Origin: Telmatactis stephensoni
Lineage: Eukaryota > Cnidaria > Anthozoa > Actiniaria > Isophelliidae
NCBI GenBank assembly: GCA_029948255.1
Contig: JALIZF010001487.1
Span: 141,001 to 205,000, forward strand
Direction: 5' to 3'
DNA length: 64,000 nt
A model generated the notes under the pieces. It was not told the origin of the DNA and made no database searches. It worked only from the letters and a program-made list of their open reading frames with translations. The translations under genes and the position numbers were made by a program. Shown in pieces: positions 45,690 through 55,900 of this stretch (within the stretch, counting starts at the first letter, position 1; the number at the start of each line of letters is the position of its first letter).

Positions 45690-45990
45690 CCAATATCCCT
45701 TGATAGCGGAGCTCCCGCGCGGGCCGAAGGCCCGCGCGAGCGGAGCACCATACCTAAGAAAAAGTGGTAACCCATCGAGCTGATTTTTCATGGACCGACA
45801 CAGCAAGCCCAGTGTCCGTACGTACGTACATACGTACATACGTCCCTGTACATCCCACAGGGGTAACCGCTGGCCAATTTACAGTTTCCTTGCAGTTTTA
45901 ACTTGCAAAACTTAAAAATATTACTCTAGAAACCTCGTAAAAATTTAGCAATTTTCATGATCATTAATCTGTGCCAATCTTGACAGGTTA
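45690..45990. repeat. GC-rich hairpin repeat with TACGTACATACG run
   Basis: CGGAGCTCCCGCGCGGGCC, then GAA, then GGCCCGCGCGAGCGGAGC (45,708-45,746) form a strong hairpin in otherwise AT-rich DNA. A TACGTACGTACATACGTACA microsatellite (45,819-45,842) follows. GAGCTCCGCTATTAGGTAG at 47,733 repeats the inverted edge of this hairpin about 2 kb away, so 45.7-47.75 kb may be one composite repeat. Confidence 0.5.
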
Positions 45991-46504
45991 AAGCGAAAAA
46001 CAACGTGCATTTGAATTTTTTCGGGCCCGGTGTCATTTCAAAAACTGCTCGAAAGACGAAGGACACAGAGAGCATTTTCAAAGTTGGACGACTTTTTAGT
46101 TGGATTTGTAGCTTCAAAAAACTTCTCATAATGAACGAGTCATCGAGGTCGTGTATTCTTCGTTTCGTGAAGATGCCTTCAGTAAAGCTGCTTAAAAATC
46201 TAGCCAAAGTTGGCAATCAAGAATCATCTGCATTGAGCGTGAAACAAGGATCTAGGACTATGCTTCTAAAGACAACAATTAGGAAAGCACTTCAAGGTAA
46301 AGACCTTGGCCAGAAAATGATGTCAAAACGTCTCTTGTACCTATATTTGATCTTTTATCTTTTATTTGGGATTGATGTCTTTAAAAAATAAACTTTTATG
46401 CACGTTGAACTGTGGCCAAGTTTAAACAAACACTCGATCAACATAAAATGTACAACGACATTTGTTTTACGGTGAACTTTTTGCACTTGTCTAGTTCTAA
46501 TAAT

Positions 46505-46815
46505 AATGAAATAAGTAAAAAAATGATTTTGAACTTATTTCAACCCCACTAATGTGTAAATACAGCTCAAGTTTGGGTCTGGAATTTAATGAAAAAAATT
46601 GACAGGAATAAAAGAAGGAATTTTGCATGCTCTGTCAGTGAACCCTACGAGACCTTAAATGCATGCAGACTGAAAATGCTTAATTCCTTGTTTTCTTGTA
46701 ATGTCGAGTGGCTGTTTTTATAGTCACTTAAAACTGTATTATCAGTGTAATCTGGAAGAGACAAGTGGGAGACAAGTATTCACCTAGCTAGTGTGTCATT
46801 CTATTCCACATTAAA
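46505..46815 (-). repeat. Dispersed repeat, copy 2 (inverted relative to 23.9-24.6 kb)
   Basis: The reverse complement carries the same blocks in the same order as copy 1: GAATAGAATGACACACTAG, CTCTTCCAGATTACA, GCATGCAAAATTCCTTCTTT and TGGGGTTGAA. Confidence 0.6.
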
Positions 46816-47770
46816 TAACAAAACAACAACAACAACCACAAAAAAACAAGATATGTCACAAATTTAATATAGTAAAGACAGACACATGAAGATATGTTGT
46901 TCTGTAATATTCAGGATGTTGAAAAGGTTTAATTACTTGTATCAATTTAAAAAAGGGTTTGGAGATTTTGCTTTATATTTCTGAAAATTATGAACCACTA
47001 CAAAGTCAGTTATGAAATCTGACAGTGAATCTGAATATTAAAATTGACTGTAATAAAGGTCACTGAGCTTACAAGCCCACTATACAAACCAAAACCAAAA
47101 CTTATTTTAAAAATGCTTTTACAATTACCACAGGAAATCCAATTCATTTGAATCAAGAACATAAAAATATTGAAATTGAAATTGGAGCTCTGCTTTTAGG
47201 TAGTAGTTGTTTTGAGTTGTTTTACAATTTCATCTAAAGTCATAATTAGTGGAACCTGGAAGAGAGAATTCTTGTTTTGTGTAAAGACAACTATTTATCT
47301 GTGTCATTCTATTGTACATAGTACAAAAACCAGATGCCACAATACTGTCAAGACAGAAAAATCTAAATATAATGTTCTGCAATGTTAAATTGTTTAATTG
47401 AAGGATGTTGAAATCAGGTTGAACAGTATTTATGTGAATGAAATCAGTTTGAGGGATTTTTGCATTCTATTTCTGAGAATTATGAACCACTACTACAAAG
47501 TCAATTATAAAATCTGACTGAATCTGAATAAGCATCACTATGGTGACTGAGGCTGAAAGCCTTATAATTTTCAGGAGACTGAAGGGCAAGAAATAAAGCT
47601 TGACCTATAATCTTTATTTCGACTTTTACAACAAAATGCAATCTTTGTTTGCCTATTACCACAGGAAGCCCAATTCATTTAAATCAAAAACATCAAAAAA
47701 TAAAACAAAGTATTTAAAATTATTTTTATATTTAAATGGGAGCTCCGCTATTAGGTAGTACCTAATTTTT
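46816..47770. repeat. Diverged tandem duplication, about 0.5-kb unit
   Basis: AATTATGAACCACTAC, CAAAGTCA and AAATCTGACTG-like blocks at 46,985-47,040 recur at 47,480-47,530. CAGGAA(A/G)(T/C)CCAATTCATTT at 47,132 recurs at 47,663, each followed by GGGAGCTC(T/C)GC and TTAGGTAGTA. Non-coding. Confidence 0.55.
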
Positions 47771-47925
47771 ATATTATTGATTCTAGACTAAGCATGTTTA
47801 AACATATGTTAACATTTCGCACGTGGTTTGATCACAGGTTCGACTGAAAAGTAATGCAAACTATTGTTAATTCATGAAATCATGAGAATAGTTTGCAGTG
47901 CTCGGTGCTAGAGAATGAAATGGTA

Positions 47926-47986
47926 GAGTGCATTTAGTAAAAGCATGAAACACTAATTACTAAATAGTACTATTTTGTACTATTTT
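47926..47986 (+). repeat. Left terminal inverted repeat
   Basis: First 26 bp match the right end with one difference (A/G at position 20). A second shared block, ACTAAAT(A/T)GTACTATTTT, follows after a diverged stretch. A CACGTGC motif lies slightly further in on both sides. Confidence 0.8.
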
Positions 47987-48034
47987 GTTAAAAATGAGTT
48001 CAAGCGTGAACAGCGAATGCGCACGTGCCTTGAA

Positions 48035-48470
48035 TATAAATAACCACAATACGCAAGTGAAATGGTTTTAAAGTCTTTATTCCCTGGCGCTGCTGCAAAA
48101 TCAAAACACAAGACACATCTAAATCTAAAATAATTACAGTACGCAAGTGAAATGGTTTTAAAGTCTTTATTCCTTTGCGCTGCTGCAAAATCAGAACACA
48201 AGATACATGCATCTAAAGCTAAAATAACCACACTACGCAATTGAAATGGCTTTAAAGTCTTTATTCCTTCGCGCTGCTGCAAAATCAAGACACAAGACAC
48301 ATCTAAAGCTAAAATAATTACAATACGCAAGCGAAATGGTTTTAAAGTCTTTATTCCCTGGCGCTGCTGCAAAATCAAAACACAAGACACATCTAAATCT
48401 AAAATAACCACAATACGCAAGTGAAATGTTTTAAAGTCATTATTCCCTGGCGCTACTGCAAAATTAAGGT
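48035..48470. repeat. 90-bp subterminal tandem repeats, about five copies
   Basis: AAATGG(T/C)TTTAAAGTCTTTATT begins near 48,060, 48,150, 48,244, 48,334 and 48,424 (spacings 90, 94, 90, 90). Each unit also contains GCGCTGCTGCAAAATCA and CAAGA(C/T)ACAT. The reverse strand reads a 30-residue repeat, which is a consequence of the period. Position just inside one TIR suggests transposase-binding repeats; that is inference. Confidence 0.8.
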
Positions 48471-48816
48471 ACACTAAAGAATAAGTGTTACTAGTACTAT
48501 TTTAGCTCACCCGGCTTCAAATACTCTGGCTGACTTTAAACGTTAACAAACATAACATTCGCTTCTGTAATGGATCTTGAAACTATTCTCCACGGCATTT
48601 TAGAGTAAGTCAAACTGCTGCATTCTAAAAATTCATGCTTTATCTCAAAAAAATTCCATGCTCACGTGCTCTCGTTATGCACGTGTGCAATTTGGCGTTA
48701 AACTTTGACTACTAATTATTTCTTGTTCACAAGCGAGCAAGCCTAAAAAGCATTGGTTGGTCTCGGTTTGTTCCATCTCCCTGGTTTGTTCGCTTAACTT
48801 TATACACTTTTTTTAA

Positions 48817-49980
48817 ATGGAATCACAGCTAGGTCGTACGTGCGCTAAATGTAGAAAACATGGAGTGATTAGCGCGCTTCGTGGCCACAAAAAATTGTGT
48901 CCCTACAAACTTTGTAGTTGTAACAAGTGTATAACGCACACAGAAGTCCTACAAGATAGAGCGGAGGCGGTCACCCCATTTCCATCAGTGTCTGTAGCTT
49001 TGCAGACAGCAAACAATGACGTAGCATGTAAAAAGGCAAGAGCAGCTCAAACAGCAGCCAAAAAGAGAAAAGGTGAGTATCTGTAATGGCGTACGACTCC
49101 CAAGGTTTATACAAATGACAACATGTGAATATGAACGAAATTCACTGTACATTTCATTCATTCCCAATTTTCAGCCTTATTTAAAATGCGGAGTTTAGCT
49201 ATTTATATACTTCCCTGTTCTCTTGTAACAGAACAACAACAAAAACAGCTCGAGAAGCATCGACAGTTGTACAATGATGTAAATAAACATGCCAGAACCA
49301 TCGCAGCTGTGTACCCAGAGATGTCACCATTGCATGTACTCAAAGGAGCCATGCAACTCCACCAAATGACACCTGTTGCGCCTGGAGCTTCAAAAGATAC
49401 TGTACAGGTTATGCCTGACATTGCTATGTCTAAGACCAAAATCTGCAGTGCATGGAGCGACAAAGTTGAACAACTGAGTGTTGTTTTGCCGGGTATACCT
49501 AAGGCCACCCTTCATGACATGGTAAGCTCGGACAATGGCGACCTCAACTCAATAGTATCTAAAGTTCTCGAAGATACTGATGCATCACCGTGCGCAATCG
49601 AAACGCTCACAGCAAGAAGTCTATGTGAAGCACAGTCAACTGAGTACGTACAGTACGCCTATGAGAGCCAGAAATTAGCGAGTGCTGCTGCCTCAATCAC
49701 TACTAATGATCTGAAGACTATTCTTGACACTGTAGCCAAGAATGAAGACAAGTTGCAGCAGAAACCTGGCGGTCCTAGCGTGCTTTCATTTCACAACCGT
49801 GATAAGAGTACCGTTACCGTGCTTCATGGTGCCCCAGATAACGAAGCGTCTGCTTTGCTGTCCCAAGAAATGCAAGACCCAAGTGGCCTATGTTCCCAGT
49901 GCTTTAACATCATCGACCTTACAAGCAATTTTTGCCCAGTATGTGGTCACTTGATGAAAAACAATTATCGTCGACTTTGA
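48817..49980 (+). CDS. DMRT-like protein (DM domain plus DMA/CUE-like segment) inside a transposon
   Basis: Two exons: 48,817-49,072 (donor AAAAG/GTGAGT) and 49,232-49,980 (acceptor TTCTCTTGTAACAG), joined in phase 1 to 334 codons with no stop. Residues 8-50 form a DM (doublesex/mab-3) zinc module: ligands C9, C12, H15, H24, C28, C33, C35 and C38 have exactly the canonical spacing (C-x2-C-x2-H-x8-H-x3-C-x4-C-x-C-x2-C), with RGHKKLC as in real DM domains. A helical Gln/Lys-rich tail ([17 protein letters not shown]) follows. The segment [20 protein letters not shown] plus [14 protein letters not shown] resembles the CUE-like DMA domain of DMRTA proteins. The C-terminus has CSQC and CPVC, a zinc-ribbon-like pair. 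AATAAA lies at 50,198. Known role of the family: minor-groove DNA-binding transcription factors in sexual and neural development; its role here is unknown. Confidence 0.85.
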
Positions 49981-50197
49981 CACTAATTGACACTCTTCGA
50001 TCAATGGTTTGATATATATCCCAGAGAGATATGAGTATAATATGAGTATAAAACCATATGAATAGATTGTGTAAGTCAGATTCCGGTAGACTATTAGGGT
50101 CTACTGCTGTTTGCTATGTTTTGTTACTGTTGTACAATTAAGTATTGTTAAACTTATCTCCAGAGCATTGTGACGCGGATCGGAGTATTTTGATAAC

Positions 50198-50203
50198 AAT
50201 AAA
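50198..50203 (+). promoter_or_regulatory. Polyadenylation signal of the DMRT-like gene
   Basis: AATAAA 218 bp after the stop, followed by a GT-rich stretch. It faces an AATAAA on the other strand 35 bp further on. Confidence 0.5.
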
Positions 50204-50237
50204 CGAAACTTGAGCTCTGATCACTGCTTGCTTTCAA

Positions 50238-50243
50238 TTTATT
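50238..50243 (-). promoter_or_regulatory. Candidate polyadenylation signal of the transposase gene
   Basis: AATAAA on the minus strand, about 650 bp beyond the transposase stop, past the inserted MITE. If used, the two convergent transcripts overlap only slightly. Confidence 0.35.
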
Positions 50244-50663
50244 TGTCTCATTTAATTTTCGTGCCACTTGAAGATGTCTCATATGATAACAACTAATAAG
50301 AGTTAGAATTAAAAAGCACATGCTAGCACAAAATTTCCATTCGTGTACACTAGACTGTCGTTAAATCATCCGTAAGCAAAAACGCTAGACTTGTTATGTT
50401 TCCAGTAAGGCTCGTCCACAAGATGCATTTTCGTTGCGTTTTTGTAATGTTCTCCGTCCTCGAGGGAATGAAAAGATAAAAAAGCTACAAGAGTGCATCA
50501 ATGTGGCCTAGGCCTTTCATAAAGCGCGTTTTTAGAATGAGATTGGCTGGTAAGGGATGTTCAGAATAATACATTCTGGGCATCTCGGCCTCCGGCATCA
50601 TTAAGCCGCTTTCACATTCTAGTCATTCCTATTCCAGAACTTCGAGTAAAAAAAGCTCTCTTA

Positions 50664-50865
50664 GGCCTTGTCCACACAATGCTGGAAATTTTGTATCCGC
50701 AAATTTTTTTTACGATTACGGGTTGCGTCCACACATATCCGCAAATTTTCTAAAACGGTCTCAAGAGTGGAATACGAATACGTGTGGACGCGAAAAATTT
50801 TTGTATCTGCAAATATCCGCAAAATTTGCAGATACAAAAATTTCCGGCATCAAGTGGACGAGGCC
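50664..50865. mobile_element. 202-bp Harbinger-type MITE nested between the two genes
   Basis: GGCCTTGTCCAC...GGAAATTTTGTATC(C/T)GCAAAT is inverted at the right end (GTGGACGAGGCC), with a TTA target duplication at 50,661-50,663 and 50,866-50,868. The interior also folds (ATCCGCAAATTTT, GTCCACAC). It ends 30 bp from the transposase stop codon. Confidence 0.75.
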
Positions 50866-50895
50866 TTAGTTTACATTGACACAACACAGCTATAG

Positions 50896-51903
50896 TTAAC
50901 TACGAATTCTCCATGCCCTTCGATAGTACTTACGAACAGAAACCGGAGAGATATTGATAAAAGAATCTATCGACACCAACAACGGATTATCCTTCAATGC
51001 CCCTTGAGTCATACAGGCCATAGATTTTGCTAAGCCAAAAACCATTTCGATAGGGTTCAGGTCGTAGCTGTATGCAGGTAATTTGACAAGTGTTATGTTC
51101 TTTACAGCTAGAACGTTAGCCAATTGCACATCGTTATGTATACTAGCGTTATCAGCTACTAAGTAACATTGTCTCGGCAACAGCGGCAAGACTTGATTCT
51201 CGATAACGTCATTTACAATTAAGGTATTGTAGTTCCCGTTAATGGGTATGGAAGTCATCACCCCTTCTCTGTAACCTACAAGCCCTAGCAATGAGTGTGC
51301 GTTGGTTCTACTTTTTGCCTGATATGATGGTAGAGCGAATCCACTTTCACAACGTCCATACATCCGAACATCCGTGTCAGAGGCGAAGCCTGTTTCATCA
51401 AAAAAATATAACATTCTCGGATCGACTGTTTTTCGCCAGTTGATGTACTCTCTGCGTCGTTGTTGAATGTATGGGGAAAAGCGTTCGTTGGCAACTTCAA
51501 TGCACTTCTTTCTAGTAACGTCTGATTTACGCAATATGGAGTGAATGCTTGGGATGGATGGGATATCAGCTGGCAACAGGTTAAAATCATCTGAAACGAT
51601 TTGCTGTATTTCTCGCAAGTACAATGTTGGATACATGATCACCACGGCTTGAATATAGGTTTCTATCCACCAAGGGAAGATCTTCGGCCTTGAATTTTCT
51701 TGTGTTTGAGGCATACACATGGCTTTAGTACGAAAAATATCAACTAAATGCCTGACGCAATTATAGCTAACTTTGCAAATCCTTGCTGTTTGAGAAAAAC
51801 TCTGAACACTAAGAAAGGTTACAATTATCTGGACACGTTTCTGCAAAGGATATGATGCACCGGATAAGTAGATACCGTCGGCTTTATTCATTTTCCACGA
51901 CAT
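50896..51903 (-). CDS. Tc1/IS630-type DD34E transposase, intact 335 aa
   Basis: Uninterrupted frame from ATG at 51,903. N-terminal helix-turn-helix region at about 20-60 (LQKRVQIIVTFLSVQSFSQT, VSYNCVRHLVDIF), then a second HTH/linker with WWIETYIQAVV and IPSIHSILRK, as in Tc1-like enzymes. The DDE_3 catalytic core follows: D169 in LYFFDETGF, D251 in YLVADNASIH and E286 in YSYDLNPIEMVFG, with 34 residues between D251 and E286. Family function: binds the TIRs and performs cut-and-paste at TA sites. The length is normal. It is one of the few undamaged transposases in the window, so the element may be recently active. A TTTATAAA box lies about 250 bp upstream (52,152-52,159). Confidence 0.9.
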   Translation of the reverse strand: MSWKMNKADGIYLSGASYPLQKRVQIIVTFLSVQSFSQTARICKVSYNCVRHLVDIFRTKAMCMPQTQENSRPKIFPWWIETYIQAVVIMYPTLYLREIQQIVSDDFNLLPADIPSIPSIHSILRKSDVTRKKCIEVANERFSPYIQQRRREYINWRKTVDPRMLYFFDETGFASDTDVRMYGRCESGFALPSYQAKSRTNAHSLLGLVGYREGVMTSIPINGNYNTLIVNDVIENQVLPLLPRQCYLVADNASIHNDVQLANVLAVKNITLVKLPAYSYDLNPIEMVFGLAKSMACMTQGALKDNPLLVSIDSFINISPVSVRKYYRRAWRIRS

Positions 51904-52235
51904 ATTTTTCTAGAACAGTTGGACTGCAGAAATACCAACCTATACGCCCGTGTTATGTAAATTATCTTTTAAATGTTGGCGGGAGATTTGAATTGCTAAT
52001 TTATTTTGAACCGTGCATGCTTGAAACTTTCAATTTTTTACAGATTTTTCTACGCTCATTTTTTTTTTTTGCTTTCTATTATTATGTACACGGCATTTCA
52101 TATCACAATAGTAATCATACCTAGTCGTTTCATTGGTTTTTGTACACCAGCGTTTATAAAACGCACTTGACTGCGCATATTTACACAATAGCGCGGTTCA
52201 GTGATTGCACGTGCACACTAAATTTACTAATTACT

Positions 52236-52297
52236 AATTTGTACAAAATAGTACAATTTAGTATTAGGAAAGTTTCACGCTTTTACTAAATGCACTC
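52236..52297 (-). repeat. Right terminal inverted repeat
   Basis: Reverse complement starts GAGTGCATTTAGTAAAAGCG and, after a diverged stretch, ACTAAATTGTACTATTTTGT, matching the left end in order and spacing. TA follows at 52,298-52,299. Confidence 0.8.
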
Positions 52298-52299
52298 TA

Positions 52300-52979
52300 G
52301 TTGATGTTTGAAGCTTAAAGGTCCTAAAAGAGTGAAAAATAGGTCCCATTTACAAAGAATATGTTAAGTTTGACTTACCATTTGACTTTCACTTGACAAG
52401 GCGCCACAGTTTGTTTCGACAGGGCATGCGTGAATTTAAGGGGGAAACGGGCTGTATCAGAAGTACATGTTCCCCCCCCCCTCTTTTTCAGAGAAAAAAA
52501 GTGGATAGTGGATATTTTTGAACGGTCGAAATTTTGACCAAAATTTGCAGATATTGTAGCTATGAAAAACATCACATTGTCCTCAACCTTAAAAATAGCT
52601 TGGAATACTCGAATTTCGATAAACAGTAGGCCCGGTAGCGAAAAACATAGGATGCCCCCGAACGACAACAACTGCGGAAGAAAAACAAAACAAGTAATTT
52701 ATGTCATAAAAAGCCAAAACATTTTTTCTCAGCTGATAACATTTTACCGAAAAGTTTACCTTCTTTGTCTTCGTTATAAAATGTAAAAAAAAAATGAAAA
52801 AAAAAAACCCACCCAGGCATCTTCACCATACACAGACGTATGTCCCTCACGGCCGTATTTTTCAAGTCTGACTCTCGTTGTTCAGAATAACTGAAAGCCA
52901 TTTACGAAAAACGTTAATTGATCTTTAGTGATAAGAAAAGATGTCAAAAGACATGATTAGCCACATGTCTTTTCGTTCA
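52300..52979. other. Flanking repeat sequence, no gene
   Basis: The first 100 bp belong to the repeat that received the DMRT-carrying transposon. 52,468-52,482 is a C-run. A short hairpin AAAGACATG...CATGTCTTT (52,942-52,970) sits at the 5' edge of the LINE. Confidence 0.4.
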
Positions 52980-55900
52980 TGAACCAAGTCTTTCAAATGC
53001 AGGAGGTGTTGGTTTCTATGTTAGGCATGATTTAAATTTCTCCATCCGTAAAGATTTTACTATGTCTAATACTGACTTTGAAATGCTGTGGATTGAAATT
53101 GTATTTACTGGACAACCAAATCTAATTTGCGGTGTGGTTTATAGGCACCCAAATAGTAATTTGGACAACTTTATGGATCTTTTTAGCTCAATTATAGAGA
53201 AAATACATCAGGAGAATAAACTTTGCCTTTTTATGGGTGATTTCAATATAGATTTGTTGAAATCAGAAACTCATTTTGAATCCGAAAATTTTATTAACAT
53301 TCTTGGTTCCTATTTTTTTCAACCGCATATTCTCCAACCGACACGAATCACTAGCCACTCTGCAACCTTGATAGATAATATTTTCTTTAACTCCATTGAG
53401 CACTTTGTTATAAGTGGGAATATTGCTTACGATCTTACGGATCACTTACCTAATTTCATCATTGTCAATAGGCTAACGGAAATATCTCCGAATATAAATC
53501 TCTATAGAAGAGACTATTCAAACTTTAATGAGGATAAGTTTGTAGAAGAAGTTAAACTGGTTGAATGGCAAAAATTGCTTTGTTCAGAAATGGATCCCTC
53601 AAGCATGTTCACTCGATTTTACAATAAACTCTCTCTAATTATCGATAAACATATCCCTATTCGCCAGATGACAAAGAAGGAGTTAAAATTTCATTCTAAA
53701 CCGTGGATCTCTACCGGACTCAAAAATTCAATTAAGGTTAAAAATAAATTATATCGAAAATATCTTAAAACGAAGTCTACTTACTATCATTGCAAATTCA
53801 AAAGCTATAGAAATAGACTTAATCATCTGTTGAAAATTAGTAAGAGATTGTACTATAACAATTATTTCCTACAAAATACAAAAGATAGTAAAAGAATTTG
53901 GAATGGAATCAAGAAAATTGTTCACTTTAAATCAAAAAATAGTCATAATATTAATAAAATTATTGAAAATGATACTGTAATAACGGAGCCAAAGGAAATA
54001 GCTGATGCGTTTAATAACTATTTCTCAACTGTCGGTGTCAATTTAGCAGATAAGATTGAAGATGTTGATAAGTCGCCAATGGACTATCTTAAAACTCCAA
54101 TACCAACTAGTTTCTATGTCTTTCCTGTAGATGCGCCAGAAATCGAGAGAGAAATCTCTTGCCTTAAGGATAATAAATCTACTGGACCATTTAGCGCCCC
54201 TATCAAGGTCCTTAAATTAATTAAAAACATTATATCTCATCCGCTTGAAATGCTGTTTAATATCTCTTTCTCTCTTGGTATAGTTCCCTCCAGTTTAAAA
54301 ACATCTAATGTAATTCCAATTTATAAAAAAGATTCTCAATATTCTCTTTCCAATTACCGACCTATTTCCTTACTATCTGTATTTGATAAACTACTTGAAA
54401 AACTGATGGCAAATCGTTTAGTAACATTTCTTGAGAAAAATAACCTTTTATTTGGTAATCAATTTGGCTTTCGTAGCAATCATTCAACGGATTATGCTTT
54501 ACTTAGTATTATAGATAAAATTCAAACGGCCATTGATGATTCTGATTATTCTTGTGGTATATTTTTGGATTTTAGTAAAGCGTTTGATACGGTAGACCAC
54601 AATATTCTGATAAACAAGCTAGACTATTATGGGATTAGAGGCACAACAAAAAACTGGTTTATATCATATCTCAGTAATCGTCAACAATCAGTCACTATAA
54701 ATAATTCTAAATCTGACCTGGTTACAATATCTTGTGGAATTCCGCAAGGGTCTGTTCTTGGACCAATCTTATTTTTGATCTATATAAATGATTTTCATCT
54801 ATGCTCTACTCTCTTTGACTTTAACCTATTTGCAGATGATGCAAACTTATTTTATAGGCACAAAAATCTCAATGTCTTACAACAGAATATTAATTCTGAA
54901 TTGATTAATATTCATGTTTGGTTATGTGCAAATAAATTGTCACTTAACATTGAAAAGTCCAACTTTGTTCTCTTTCATGCAAGGCAAAAGAAAATCACAA
55001 TTAATTTTGAACTAAAATTAAACAACAAAAAATTAAAGCAAGAAGAATCATTAAAATATCTTGGAATATTCATTGATTCTAATCTGTCTTGGAAATTTCA
55101 TATCAAATATATCTCAAAAAAGATCAAAAGAAATGTTGGAATTCTATCGAAATTACGCTATTATGTTGACACGGATATCCTTGTAAATCTATATTATGCG
55201 TTAATTTACCCATATTTAATCTATGGGATTCTTACTTGGGGCAATACTTATCCAACTACTTTACAGCCGATCTTTATTCTGCAAAAAAAGGTTGTGCGAT
55301 TAGTTACCTTTTCGGCATTTGATGCTCATTCTAGTCCCTTATTTAAAAGTCTTAACATAATGAAATTGCATGATCTTGTAGAATACTGCACTGCAGTCTT
55401 TATGTATAAATTTAAAAATGATATTTTGCCTACAATTTTTGATCGTTTTTTCACTTCAGTTAAACAAATTCATAATTATAATACAAGGTCAGCAACTAGA
55501 GATCATTTTTATTTGCCCAAAATACGAACAAATTATGGTAAATTTAATATCAGATTTACAGGGTCATCAATTTGGAATTCTATTGATGACTCCGTAAAAA
55601 TGATGAGCATGAAGAAATTTAAATGTAACATCAAAAGTAAATTTCTTGAGTTCTATTGAATTTCAATTCATTATGTTAAGCTAGCTTTTCTCTGTTTTTT
55701 CCTCTTTACCATAGGTGTGTGTGTGTGCGTGTGTATATGTGTGTTTGTTTTTTCTTTATAGATATGTTGTGTGTAATTATTCTAGCATAGTTATATGTAA
55801 TTTAAATACTTTTGAAAATTGTAAAAGCCCCCATCTGTTTTATGTAAATCAGTACTTGTCCTCTGGTCCTAACTGATTTTTAGCTTTTTAGTTATTTGTT

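Larger units (their letters stand above)
47926..52297. mobile_element. Tc1/mariner-type transposon carrying a DMRT-like gene
   Basis: The termini GAGTGCATTTAGTAAAAGC(A/G)TGAAAC are inverted at both ends (25 of 26 positions match) with TA immediately outside each end (47,924-47,925 and 52,298-52,299), the target duplication of this superfamily. Contents from left: five 90-bp tandem repeats, a rightward two-exon DM-domain gene, a Harbinger-type MITE, and a leftward intact DD34E transposase. Both genes are open and convergent with facing polyadenylation signals. The flanks (CTCGGTGCTAGAG on the left; TTGAAGCTTAAAGGTCC on the right) match one uninterrupted repeat at 56,292-56,402, an approximate empty site. 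At 4.37 kb it is far larger than typical Tc1 elements (about 1.3-2 kb). Confidence 0.85.

Noticed and set aside
46005..46391. 128-aa forward frame
   Set aside because: No domain, no splice signals and located in a composite repeat (45.7-47.75 kb); probably chance.
47980..48474. 164-aa minus-strand repeat protein
   Set aside because: Explained by the 90-bp tandem array; the frame stays open only because the period is a multiple of three.
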